DNA of 19,668 nt, taken from positions 1 through 19,668 of the forward strand of contig JAGDBE010000219.1 in the NCBI GenBank assembly GCA_017959195.1. The letters are read 5' to 3'. Of this stretch, positions 1 to 7,638 are shown piece by piece; the first letter of the stretch is position 1, and the number at the start of each line of letters is the position of its first letter. Source of the DNA: Clostridia bacterium (lineage in GTDB: Bacteria > Bacillota > Clostridia > Oscillospirales > CAG-382). Below the pieces are notes generated by a model, which did not search any database, was not told the origin of the DNA, and saw only the letters and a list, made by a program, of their open reading frames with translations. The translations under genes were made by a program, and so were the position numbers.

Positions 1-1428
1 ATTGATGAAAAGGGCTTCATTTACGCGACAACGTCGGCGATAAACGACAGCGACCTCATAAACGCCATAAATTCAAAGAGTAAGGACAGCGCTTATTCAC
101 CCGCAAAGAAGTTCAACCCCAGCGGCGAAGACGTAATGAAGCGTTCCGGCTTCTATCCGCCGGCGGGCGAAATAAAAGTGATGGAAGAAGCGACCATAAC
201 TCCCAACTATACGTTATCCGGACCGTCAACGATAACCGATATCGCGCTCGGTCCGGAGGGAACATGGTCGATAATCGACCAGAAACGTCAGAAAGTGTTC
301 ACTTATGACGAAGACGGAAACCTGCTGTTCGCATTCGGCGATAAAGGAAGCCAGCTCGGCAACATAACGCTCATTCAGGCGATAGATTACGCAGGCGACA
401 ATATGCTTGTACTCGATAAGGATAACGATAACATAACGGTATTCAAGAGAACAAGCTACGGAGACGAACTCGTCAACGTTTTAAAGCTTCAGAGAGACAG
501 AAAATACGACGAAGCGGCGACGAGATGGGAGAAAATCCTCCAGAGAAACTCGAATTTCGATATGTCGTACATAGGAATAGGCAAGAGCCTGTACCGCCAG
601 GGCCTGTATAAAGAGGCAATGAAGTCTTACCAGTACGCGTATGATACCGAAAACTATTCGGAAGCATACCAGCAGGTAAGAAAAGACTGGGTTGAAAAGT
701 ACGTTATCGTAATTCCGATAGTCGTAATCGCATTCTTTGTAATTCTTTCGAGAATTTTCGCATACGCAAAGAAGAAGAACCTCGCGGGACAGGTTACAAA
801 AGAAAAACGCAGCCTGTGGGAAGAATTCATATACGGATTCCACGTGCTGTTCCACCCGTTTGACGGCTTCTGGGATATAAAGCACGAAAAGAGAGGCGGA
901 GTAAAGGGAGCGACGCTGATACTCGCGATAACCGCGGCATCGTACGTCTACTCCGTAATAGGAAAAGCATACCTCATAGACCCGCATCCGAAAGAGACCA
1001 ATATACTCGTAACCGTGCTTTCGCTGATTTTGCCTATCGCACTGTGGGTAATCGCAAACTGGTGCTTGACCACACTGTTTGACGGCGAAGGAAGCATAAA
1101 GGATATATACATCACGACGTGCTACTCGCTGTTCCCGCTTCCGGCATTCTTCATTCTCACAACGCTGTGCTCCAACATAGTAACGCTCAACGAATCATCG
1201 CTTCTCACGCTTGCTATGGGAGTTGCGTTCTTCTGGACGGGACTGCTTCTGTTCTTCGGAACGATGGTAATACACGATTACACACTGTTCAAGAACATTT
1301 TGACGACGCTCGTGTCAATCGTCGGCATGGCGTTCATAATCTTCCTCGGAGTGCTGTTCTCAAGCCTCATAGGAAAACTGATATCCTTCGTTGCGGGAAT
1401 TATCAGTGAAATTTCATACAGAATGTAG
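1..1428 (+). CDS. NHL-like/TPR/Yip1-family membrane protein (5' truncated)
   Basis: The frame is open from the first base, so the true start lies upstream of the window; the internal ATG at 136 is not a credible start because it has no ribosome site. The visible part begins with beta-propeller-like strands resembling NHL repeats (about 190-460, e.g. VFTYDEDGNLLFAFGDKG). Next come one or two TPR-like helical repeats (about 470-690, with KYDEAATRWEKIL and GLYKEAMKSYQYAY), a hydrophobic segment (about 700-760), and a C-terminal Yip1-like domain with several membrane helices (about 830-1425). NHL and TPR modules usually mediate protein or ligand contacts, so I infer a surface sensor or scaffold for the neighbouring transporter. 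Its stop is 17 bases before the DUF5696 gene, which has a good ribosome site, so the two are co-transcribed. Biochemical function is unknown. Confidence 0.8.
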   Translation: MDEKGFIYATTSAINDSDLINAINSKSKDSAYSPAKKFNPSGEDVMKRSGFYPPAGEIKVMEEATITPNYTLSGPSTITDIALGPEGTWSIIDQKRQKVFTYDEDGNLLFAFGDKGSQLGNITLIQAIDYAGDNMLVLDKDNDNITVFKRTSYGDELVNVLKLQRDRKYDEAATRWEKILQRNSNFDMSYIGIGKSLYRQGLYKEAMKSYQYAYDTENYSEAYQQVRKDWVEKYVIVIPIVVIAFFVILSRIFAYAKKKNLAGQVTKEKRSLWEEFIYGFHVLFHPFDGFWDIKHEKRGGVKGATLILAITAASYVYSVIGKAYLIDPHPKETNILVTVLSLILPIALWVIANWCLTTLFDGEGSIKDIYITTCYSLFPLPAFFILTTLCSNIVTLNESSLLTLAMGVAFFWTGLLLFFGTMVIHDYTLFKNILTTLVSIVGMAFIIFLGVLFSSLIGKLISFVAGIISEISYRM

Positions 1429-1445
1429 CGAAAGGAGAAGATAAA

Positions 1446-4121
1446 ATGAAAAATAAAAAATTATTGATGTATCTTCTTTCGCTGGCAATGATGATAGCGC
1501 TGATATTCTCGGCGTCGCTGCTCGTATACGCGGACATCGCGCTCGTTGCAGCAACTGATGATACAGAGGAAGAGGAAGACGTCGTAAAAGACGCGGAATA
1601 CTACCTCACAACCGAATATGAAAACGCGGAAGCAAAACTTGAAACAATGACGCTTTACTTTGAAAGCGACGATTATGAAATCTACGGCCTTGAACAGACG
1701 GGCGAAGTCTGCATCAAAGTAAAGGCAACGGGACAGACGCTGTTTACCAACCCCTACGACGCGGCATCGTCAAACTCGTCGGATACCGTAAAACAGCAGC
1801 TGCTCTCACAGATAATTTTGTCGTATAACGACGTTTCGGGCTCCTACGGTACGAAAAACAGCTTCAACGACGCGGCATTCGCTGCCGAAGACTCGCATCA
1901 GATCGTAATGAAGACGACCGACAGGGGACTCAGAACCGAATATACAATAGGAAGAGAAACCGTAAAATATCTCGTTCCCCGCCAGATAGAAAAGACGGCG
2001 TTCGAAGAAAACATCATGAGCTACTTCGAAAAAGGCACGAGATCTTACGATAAAGTCAACTCCTATTACGTTCTTTACGACCTTGACGACCCGACGATGT
2101 CGGAAACCGCAAAGGAAGCGGCAAGAACGAGATACCCGATAGTTGAAAAGTATCCGATTTACGTGCTTGACGCGGGCGTCGGAAACAGAGAACTTCTCGA
2201 ACTTGAAGGTTATATAAAGAATACGTACTATAACGATTACGAAAAGATAGAGGAAATGTACGAAATGCTCGATTACGTCGACACTTCGACGGCTCCGGCG
2301 CTTTTCAGATTCGCAATAGAGTATAACGTGGACGAAAACGGACTCGAAATAACGCTTCCGGCAACGAGCATAAGATATGACTCGGCAAACTATACGCTCA
2401 GAAGCGTGCAGTTCTTACCGTATTTCTGCGCGGGAAATAACGCGCGCACCGGATTTACGCTTATTCCCGACGGCTCGGGCACCATCACGAGATTCGAGGA
2501 CATAGCGTCCAAAGCGTTCGTTCTTACGGCAAGGGCATACGGCAGAGACTATTCCTACCACTCCATTTCGGGAACCTACCAGGAAAAGATGACGCTCCCG
2601 GCGTTCGGCGTGCTCGAAAAGAAGAACGGAATAATGCAGGGCTACGTCGCATATATGACCGAGGGAGACTCCCTTTGCGAAATTACCGCCGACCACGGAG
2701 GCACACTCCATAGATACAGCTCGGTATATACCGTGTTCTATCCGAAACAGGACGATACGTACGTTCTGGAAGGTGTGTCCACTACGGGAACGGCAACCTG
2801 GACGGTGCAGAGCGACAGAAGATATACGGGAAGATATACCATGCGTATATTCCCTGTATACGGCGACGACTGCGACTATAACGACATGGCGGCAAAAATA
2901 AGGGATTATATGGTTGCAACCGGCAAAGTCAATAAGAAAGACGAAGCAAAAGATAATTCCGAAGACGTTCCGATTTATATAGAGACGTTCGGTTCGATAA
3001 AGACCACAAAGAAAATAGTGGGATTCCCGATGAAGATACAGACTCCTCTCACAACCTTCAAGCAGGTTGAGGAAATGGCGTCGGATCTCAAATCGGAAGG
3101 CCTTGAAAACATCAATTTCCGCCTTACCGGCTGGTATAACGGCGGTCTTGAACATACGGCGCCGTCAAAGCTGAACGTGCTCGGCGTGCTCGGCGGCAAA
3201 AAGGGACTTAAAGAGCTCACCGAATACGGAAAAGAGAATAACGTGGGCATTTATCCCGACATAGACTTCGTTTACGTAAGCCTTTTGGGAACGTTCGATA
3301 GGTTCGACTACAAAAAGCATACCGTAAAGACGATAGATAACAGAAGCGCGGCTTACAGAGAGTATAACGCTCTGTACCAGGGCTTCGAAGAGGGCGGAGC
3401 GCTCATAATCTCGCCTAACGCCATGACAAAGTTCTACGACGATATCAAGGATGAAATTCTGAGTTACGGCGCAACGGGACTTTCGGTCGCAACGCTCGGT
3501 TCGGAACTCAGCTCCGACCACAATCCCGACTATTCGCTCAACCGCGAGGACGTAAAGGCGACAATTTCGCATCTTCTTGCAGAAATAAAGGAAGATAACG
3601 AAAACGTAATGATAAACGACGGCAACTCATACGCGGTTCCGTACGCAAATCATATACTCAACGTTCCGCTCGAGAGCAGTCTTAACATCAACACAAGCGA
3701 AACCATACCGTTCGTAGGCATGGTGCTTCACGGAAACGTAGAATTTGCGGGAAGCCCGATAAACCTCGACGGCGACTTCGACTACAGCGTGCTTAAAGCG
3801 ATAGAGAACGGCGCAAACCTCTACTTCATTCTCTCAAAGGATAATACTTCCGAGCTCAAACAGTTTGAGCGCTTCAGTAAGTATTACGCGATAAGCTACG
3901 ATATCTGGAAAGAAGACCTCGTAAGCGTATATAAGAAATTCAACGAGGCAATGAAGAAGGTCAAGTACTCCTACATAACCGACCACGAACAGTTAGACGA
4001 AAAGGTCGTAAGAGTGGTTTACGGAGATAAGACGGAATTCATCCTCAACTATAATACGCATAGCGTAGACGTCGACGGACAAACGGTAGAAGCGATGAGC
4101 TTCATCGAAAGAGAAATATGA
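1446..4121 (+). CDS. Exported DUF5696-type protein, possible glycoside-hydrolase-like fold
   Basis: This is an 891-residue protein. AAAGGAG (1431-1437) lies 8 bases before the ATG. Residues 1-30 are a typical signal peptide (KNKK then a hydrophobic core ending near VYADIA), so the protein is exported. A beta-rich region (about 50-500) includes a TGFTLIPDGSGTI motif. A second part (about 510-800) alternates strands and helices like a TIM barrel, with acidic clusters at YPDIDF (about 604), GSELSSDHN (about 685) and MINDGN (about 722). A short beta-rich tail follows. From memory the layout matches DUF5696 proteins, which often sit beside ABC permeases in Bacillota. A role in binding or cutting a glycan for the downstream permeases is inference; no catalytic residue can be assigned from sequence alone. 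A pure binding protein is the main alternative. Confidence 0.78.
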   Translation: MKNKKLLMYLLSLAMMIALIFSASLLVYADIALVAATDDTEEEEDVVKDAEYYLTTEYENAEAKLETMTLYFESDDYEIYGLEQTGEVCIKVKATGQTLFTNPYDAASSNSSDTVKQQLLSQIILSYNDVSGSYGTKNSFNDAAFAAEDSHQIVMKTTDRGLRTEYTIGRETVKYLVPRQIEKTAFEENIMSYFEKGTRSYDKVNSYYVLYDLDDPTMSETAKEAARTRYPIVEKYPIYVLDAGVGNRELLELEGYIKNTYYNDYEKIEEMYEMLDYVDTSTAPALFRFAIEYNVDENGLEITLPATSIRYDSANYTLRSVQFLPYFCAGNNARTGFTLIPDGSGTITRFEDIASKAFVLTARAYGRDYSYHSISGTYQEKMTLPAFGVLEKKNGIMQGYVAYMTEGDSLCEITADHGGTLHRYSSVYTVFYPKQDDTYVLEGVSTTGTATWTVQSDRRYTGRYTMRIFPVYGDDCDYNDMAAKIRDYMVATGKVNKKDEAKDNSEDVPIYIETFGSIKTTKKIVGFPMKIQTPLTTFKQVEEMASDLKSEGLENINFRLTGWYNGGLEHTAPSKLNVLGVLGGKKGLKELTEYGKENNVGIYPDIDFVYVSLLGTFDRFDYKKHTVKTIDNRSAAYREYNALYQGFEEGGALIISPNAMTKFYDDIKDEILSYGATGLSVATLGSELSSDHNPDYSLNREDVKATISHLLAEIKEDNENVMINDGNSYAVPYANHILNVPLESSLNINTSETIPFVGMVLHGNVEFAGSPINLDGDFDYSVLKAIENGANLYFILSKDNTSELKQFERFSKYYAISYDIWKEDLVSVYKKFNEAMKKVKYSYITDHEQLDEKVVRVVYGDKTEFILNYNTHSVDVDGQTVEAMSFIEREI

Positions 4122-4138
4122 AAGGGGTGCAGTGATAA

Positions 4139-5149
4139 ATGAATAAAACCGAGAAAAAGAAAAGAATTGCATCTCTTGACGCAAAAAAAGCGAGAGCCGG
4201 CTGGCTTTTCGTGCTGCCGTTCGTAATCGGATTCGTATTTTTGTACATTCCGATGCTGTTCCAGTCGATTGAATTCAGCTTCAGCGAGCTGAATATCATC
4301 ACAAACCAGGGCGGCGGAGGCGGCGGATACGAGCTGACGTTCGTGGGACTCGATAACTACAGAGAAGCACTGTTTTCAGACGCAAGCTACGCGCAGATAC
4401 TCGTGTCGAGTATCAGACAGCTGATTCTCGACGTGCCTGCGATAGTAATATTCTCGCTGTTCATGGCGATAATACTCAACCAGAAAATGGCAGGCAGAGC
4501 AGTATTCAGAGCGATATTCTTCATACCGGTTATACTTTCGACGGGACTTATCGATAAGATAGACCAGAATAACGCGGTAATGAACTATATGGAAAATACC
4601 GGCATTGATACCGGAGCCGCGACGGCCCTGGGAGGCGCCGGAGGCGGAGGCGGAGCCGGCGGCGGAGGAGGAGGCGCAGGCCTCGGACTTGTAAACGCGC
4701 TTGACATAACGGGCTTCCTTGGAAATATGGCGATAGGCGGAGAACTCGTGTCCTACGTTGTAGGAGTGGTAAATAACATATTCAATATAGTAAACCGCTC
4801 CGGCGTACAGATGCTCATATTCCTTGCAGGCCTGCAGTCAATATCCCCCGCAATATACGAATCGTGTAAGATAGACGGCGCTACGGGATGGGAGACCTTC
4901 TGGAAGATCACCTTCCCGATGATAAGCCCGATGATACTCGTAAATACGATATATACGGTTATAGACTCGTTCACGTCGAAGTCGAATGAAGTTATGGCGT
5001 ATATAGAAGCCGTGTACGAAGGCACGTCGAAGAACTCAAGAGTTCTCTCGTCGGCGATGTCGTGGCTGTATTTCGGAATAGTGCTGCTGATGATAACGGC
5101 GGTAACGGGAATTATCTCGGCGTTCGTATTCTACCAGCGAAGAGATTGA
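4139..5149 (+). CDS. Sugar-type ABC transporter permease (MalF/LplB-like) with Gly-rich loops
   Basis: This 336-residue inner-membrane permease subunit follows the DUF5696 gene by 17 bases, with AGGGGTG nine bases before the ATG. Hydrophobic segments lie near residues 22-44, 89-113, 121-138, 220-240, 255-268 and 308-332, roughly the six expected for this family. The cytoplasmic EAA loop that contacts the ATPase is intact at 241-260 (ESCKIDGATGWETFWKITFP). Two glycine-rich stretches fall in predicted outer loops: six Gly in a row at 58-63, and about 15 Gly among 18 residues at 165-182. Ordinary family members have short sequence-specific loops there. It should pair with the next permease; the ATPase must come from elsewhere, as with shared MsmX-type ATPases. 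The substrate cannot be read from sequence, but a sugar or glycan is likely. Confidence 0.93.
   Translation: MNKTEKKKRIASLDAKKARAGWLFVLPFVIGFVFLYIPMLFQSIEFSFSELNIITNQGGGGGGYELTFVGLDNYREALFSDASYAQILVSSIRQLILDVPAIVIFSLFMAIILNQKMAGRAVFRAIFFIPVILSTGLIDKIDQNNAVMNYMENTGIDTGAATALGGAGGGGGAGGGGGGAGLGLVNALDITGFLGNMAIGGELVSYVVGVVNNIFNIVNRSGVQMLIFLAGLQSISPAIYESCKIDGATGWETFWKITFPMISPMILVNTIYTVIDSFTSKSNEVMAYIEAVYEGTSKNSRVLSSAMSWLYFGIVLLMITAVTGIISAFVFYQRRD
4631..4684 (+). repeat. Gly-codon repeat tract (GGA/GGC) inside the permease
   Basis: The tract is a run of GGN codons, mostly GGA and GGC with three Ala codons, encoding residues 165-182. A shorter run of six Gly codons occurs at 4310-4327. The coding strand carries many closely spaced GG doublets, which favours replication slippage and possibly two-tetrad G-quadruplex structure. 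Confidence 0.8.
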
Positions 5150-5167
5150 CGGAAGGAGGACGCAGTA

Positions 5168-6178
5168 ATGGATCAGCAAAAGAAGCTTACCAGAAAAGAA
5201 ATGAAAATCGATTTCGAAGGCAAGATCGGAAAAGTTGACAGATTTAAACAGCACGTGTTCTCCAAGATGTTCCTTTGGAAACTGATATGGGCGATATTCC
5301 GTTATATCCTTCTCATAGGAATTTCCTACGTTATAATATATCCGTTCATAACGAAGATAGCGTCTTCGTTCATGACGACGGGCGACTTTACCGACCAGAC
5401 GGTAAAACTCATTTCAAAGCACCCGTCGCTCGACCAGTGGATATATATAATAAAGGAAAATAAGTATTGGCAGGCGCTGTTTAACACGGCGAGAATATCG
5501 GTGCTCTGCGGAGTATTCCAGACCATGATATGCGCGATAATCGGCTACGGATTTGCGAAGTTCAAATTCAAAGGCAGAGGAATCCTCTTCATCGCGGTAA
5601 TCATCACGATGCTTATACCGCACGAAACGATATTGCTTGCAATGTTCATGAAGTTCAGATATTTCGATATCTTCGGAATATTCAAACTTATAACGGGCGA
5701 CTCAATAAGCCTTCTCAATACCGAGTGGCCGCTGTATATCCTGTCGATAACGGGACTTGCCTTCAAGAACGGACTGTATATCTTCATATTCAGACAGTTC
5801 TATAAAGGAATCCCCGACGAGCTTGAAGAAGCCGCGTACATAGACGGAACGGGCGTGTTCGAGACGTTCTTCAGAATAATCCTGCCGCTGTCGCTCCCGA
5901 TGATGACGACGGTGTTCATGTTCGCATTCTCGTGGCAGTGGACGGATACCTTCTATACGGCGTCTCCGTTCTTCACGGCGAGCGCAAGTCCGATGCTTGC
6001 GAATATCGTAAATAAGATTCCGCCGAGCTTGAAGATGGAATATGCCGCAACGACGCTTTGGGAGTCGTCAATCAATAATACGAGCGGATTGCTCGTAATA
6101 CTGCCGCTGTTCATAATCTTCCTGTTCGCGCAGCGCGCGTTCGTCGAAGGAATCGAACGTTCCGGTATAGTAGGATAA
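5168..6178 (+). CDS. Carbohydrate-type ABC transporter permease (MalG-like)
   Basis: This is a 336-residue permease starting 18 bases after the previous stop, with AAGGAGG at 5153-5159, eight bases before the ATG. It has a longer cytoplasmic N-terminus (about 40 residues, rich in Lys) and hydrophobic segments near residues 37-60, 105-128, 138-160, 188-208, 235-257 and 306-322. The EAA loop is canonical at 221-240 (EAAYIDGTGVFETFFRIILP). The C-terminus ends GIERSGIVG, similar to the G-x-x-x-G-AVKG ending of many MalG relatives. It forms the heterodimer with the upstream permease. This is the last gene of the operon, followed 12 bases later by a perfect hairpin. Confidence 0.94.
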   Translation: MDQQKKLTRKEMKIDFEGKIGKVDRFKQHVFSKMFLWKLIWAIFRYILLIGISYVIIYPFITKIASSFMTTGDFTDQTVKLISKHPSLDQWIYIIKENKYWQALFNTARISVLCGVFQTMICAIIGYGFAKFKFKGRGILFIAVIITMLIPHETILLAMFMKFRYFDIFGIFKLITGDSISLLNTEWPLYILSITGLAFKNGLYIFIFRQFYKGIPDELEEAAYIDGTGVFETFFRIILPLSLPMMTTVFMFAFSWQWTDTFYTASPFFTASASPMLANIVNKIPPSLKMEYAATTLWESSINNTSGLLVILPLFIIFLFAQRAFVEGIERSGIVG

Positions 6179-6189
6179 TAATAAAATTA

Positions 6190-6220
6190 AGGCGGCAGGA
6201 TAACCCTGCCGCCTGATTTT
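6190..6220 (+). terminator. Intrinsic terminator of the transport operon
   Basis: A perfect 10-bp stem (AGGCGGCAGG at 6190-6199 with CCTGCCGCCT at 6205-6214) has a 5-base loop and is followed by GATTTT. The T run is short, so termination may be incomplete. The formyltransferase gene begins 20 bases later with no clear promoter of its own, which suggests read-through. Confidence 0.75.
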
Positions 6221-6239
6221 GAAAAAAGGAGATGCCGGA

Positions 6240-7046
6240 ATGAAAATCGCATACGTCGGAATAGATCTGCTCTCCGGCGCACTCAAATACCTTTCGGGAA
6301 CGGATAATAAAATAATGAAGATTTTCACTTGTAAAACCGATAATTTCACCGAATTTAACACCGGAATTACCGATTTTGCAAAGGAAAACGGGATTCCCTG
6401 CACCCTGAACCGAATAACCCTCGAAGACGTCGAAAATTTGGTTTTGGGCGGCTGTAAACTTATAGTCTGCGCGGGATATTATCATAAACTCCCCGTGAGC
6501 AGGCGTGTAATGACCGTAAATATCCACCCGTCGCTCCTGCCGGAAGGCAGAGGCCCCTGGCCAATGCCTTACGATATACTGAACGATAATAAAATCGGCG
6601 GCGTAACGCTCCATAAGGTGTCGACCGAGTTCGACGAGGGCGATATCATTTTGCAGAGAAGCTTTGCGATAGAAGACGATGAAAACCTCGAAACGCTCAT
6701 GCAAAAGGTAAACGCCGAACTTCCCGATATGCTTAAAGAGTTTTTGAACTCGCCCGAAGAACTCTATAATAACGCCATGCCGCAGGGAGAGGGCACGTAT
6801 CTTAAAATGCCCGGAAAAGAGGAATATACCGTAACCGAAGACACGAATTTCGAACAAGCCGATAGAATTTTGAGGGCGTTTTACGGCTATGAGTGCTATT
6901 TCCGCAAAAACGGACAAAAAGACGTTTGCTTAATAAAGGCAAGGGCAAAAAAGGACCTGTCGGACTTGAAAGAAGACGAATTTTACTTCGACTTGCCCGA
7001 CGGATACGTAATTTGTAAGAAAAATAACGTTTATTATGATAAATAG
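6240..7046 (+). CDS. Formyltransferase-family protein (Fmt/PurN-type fold)
   Basis: This is a 268-residue soluble protein. I chose the ATG at 6240 because AAGGAG (6226-6231) lies 8 bases upstream; an in-frame TTG at 6219 overlaps the terminator. The N-terminal domain carries the formyltransferase signature: Asn94 and His96 in NIHPSLLPEGRGPWP, and Asp132 in TEFDEGD. The Asn-to-Asp distance of 38 residues equals that of PurN (Asn106, His108, Asp144). The family transfers formyl groups, usually from 10-formyl-tetrahydrofolate. The C-terminal part (about 195-268) recalls the Fmt C-terminal domain (DRILRAFYGYECYF) but is short, since Fmt is normally about 310 residues. Initiator-tRNA formylation is possible, but a sugar-nucleotide or other small-molecule formyltransferase fits equally well. 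No def or priA neighbour is seen. The start of a DUF1294 gene follows 9 bases after the stop. Confidence 0.8.
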   Translation: MKIAYVGIDLLSGALKYLSGTDNKIMKIFTCKTDNFTEFNTGITDFAKENGIPCTLNRITLEDVENLVLGGCKLIVCAGYYHKLPVSRRVMTVNIHPSLLPEGRGPWPMPYDILNDNKIGGVTLHKVSTEFDEGDIILQRSFAIEDDENLETLMQKVNAELPDMLKEFLNSPEELYNNAMPQGEGTYLKMPGKEEYTVTEDTNFEQADRILRAFYGYECYFRKNGQKDVCLIKARAKKDLSDLKEDEFYFDLPDGYVICKKNNVYYDK

Positions 7047-7055
7047 GTAGAAAAA

Positions 7056-7337
7056 ATGTGGGATTTAAAGATTGTTTTAATATATTTGATAGTAATTTCG
7101 GCGGTTTCCGTCTTTATCACGGTTTTTGATAAGATAGCGGCGAAAAGGGGCATGTATAGGATCTCCGAAAGGGCGCTTCTCACCGCCGCCGCCATAGGCG
7201 GAAGCGTCGCAATGTATGTAACCATGCTCTTGATAAGACATAAGACAAAGCACGCAAAGTTTATGCTCGGAATCCCGGTCATAATCGTGCTTCAGATACT
7301 TCTTTTCGTATTTTTCCGCGATAAAATCATCAAATAA
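7056..7337 (+). CDS. DUF1294-family small membrane protein
   Basis: This 93-residue protein has hydrophobic segments near residues 4-24, 43-62 and 72-90. The family signature is visible: FDKIAAKRGMYRISERALLTAAAIGGS followed by RHKTKHAKFM (quoted here in two parts, at about residues 24-50 and 61-70). These match the D-K-x-A, R-I-x-E, GGS and RHKT-x-x-x-F positions of DUF1294. Function is unknown. AGGTAG (7045-7050), overlapping the previous stop codon, is a weak ribosome site five bases before the ATG, so translation is probably coupled to the formyltransferase gene. A strong terminator follows. Confidence 0.88.
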   Translation: MWDLKIVLIYLIVISAVSVFITVFDKIAAKRGMYRISERALLTAAAIGGSVAMYVTMLLIRHKTKHAKFMLGIPVIIVLQILLFVFFRDKIIK

Positions 7338-7351
7338 AAGGTAAAAATTTC

Positions 7352-7387
7352 CCGCCTTTTGAGAAATCAAAAGGCGGTATTTTTTTG
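7352..7387 (+). terminator. Strong intrinsic terminator after DUF1294 gene
   Basis: An 11-bp perfect stem (CCGCCTTTTGA at 7352-7362 with TCAAAAGGCGG at 7367-7377) has a GAAA tetraloop and is followed by TATTTTTTTG. It starts 14 bases after the stop codon. Confidence 0.93.
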
Positions 7388-7550
7388 CGCCCGAAAAATG
7401 AAAACAAAAAATGAATAAATTGACGAAATACGAGAAAAAATCACCAAAAAAGAGAAAAAGTGAATAAAAAGTAAAAATTAAGAATATAATTATAAACGGT
7501 TAAAAAATTATAAATAAAAGTCAAAAAAATAACAAATTTCGGAAAAAAGG
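7388..7550 (+). other. A-rich intergenic spacer upstream of a promoter
   Basis: The gene-free stretch 7338-7638 contains the terminator, this A-rich spacer, and the promoter and leader of the G5/3D gene. The + strand here is dominated by A with many short A-tracts (AAAAA, AAAAAA), few C or G, and no credible ORF. Such phased A-tracts upstream of a -35 box can bend DNA or act as an UP element; that role is inference. Confidence 0.5.
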
Positions 7551-7579
7551 TTGACAAAGGAAAAAAATTATGATAATAT
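7551..7579 (+). promoter_or_regulatory. Sigma-A promoter of the G5/3D gene
   Basis: A consensus TTGACA (-35, 7551-7556) and TAATAT (-10, 7574-7579) are separated by 17 bases, with an extended -10 TGA directly before the -10. The predicted transcript starts near 7586, leaving a leader of about 53 bases with a weak 7-bp hairpin around 7586-7602. Confidence 0.85.
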
Positions 7580-7638
7580 CTACGTTTACCGAAAACGGAA
7601 ACCTAAAAAGTCCGTAAAAACCAAAAAAGGAGAATAGC

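Noticed and set aside
136..138. ATG at 136 as the start of the first gene
   Set aside because: The same frame is open back to base 1 with coding-like composition and no ribosome site precedes the ATG, so the gene is truncated by the window edge.
4628..4690. Gly-rich tract as a frameshift or assembly error
   Set aside because: The frame stays open and the permease sequence is normal on both sides; all steps are in multiples of three, so I treat it as real, pending comparison with relatives.
6111..6917. 268-codon minus-strand frame opposite the formyltransferase gene
   Set aside because: It overlaps a gene with clear catalytic motifs, spans the terminator, and shows no domain or start signal.
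7388..7550. A-rich spacer as a small RNA gene or CRISPR leader
   Set aside because: No repeats with spacers, no stable hairpin and no separate promoter-terminator pair are visible.
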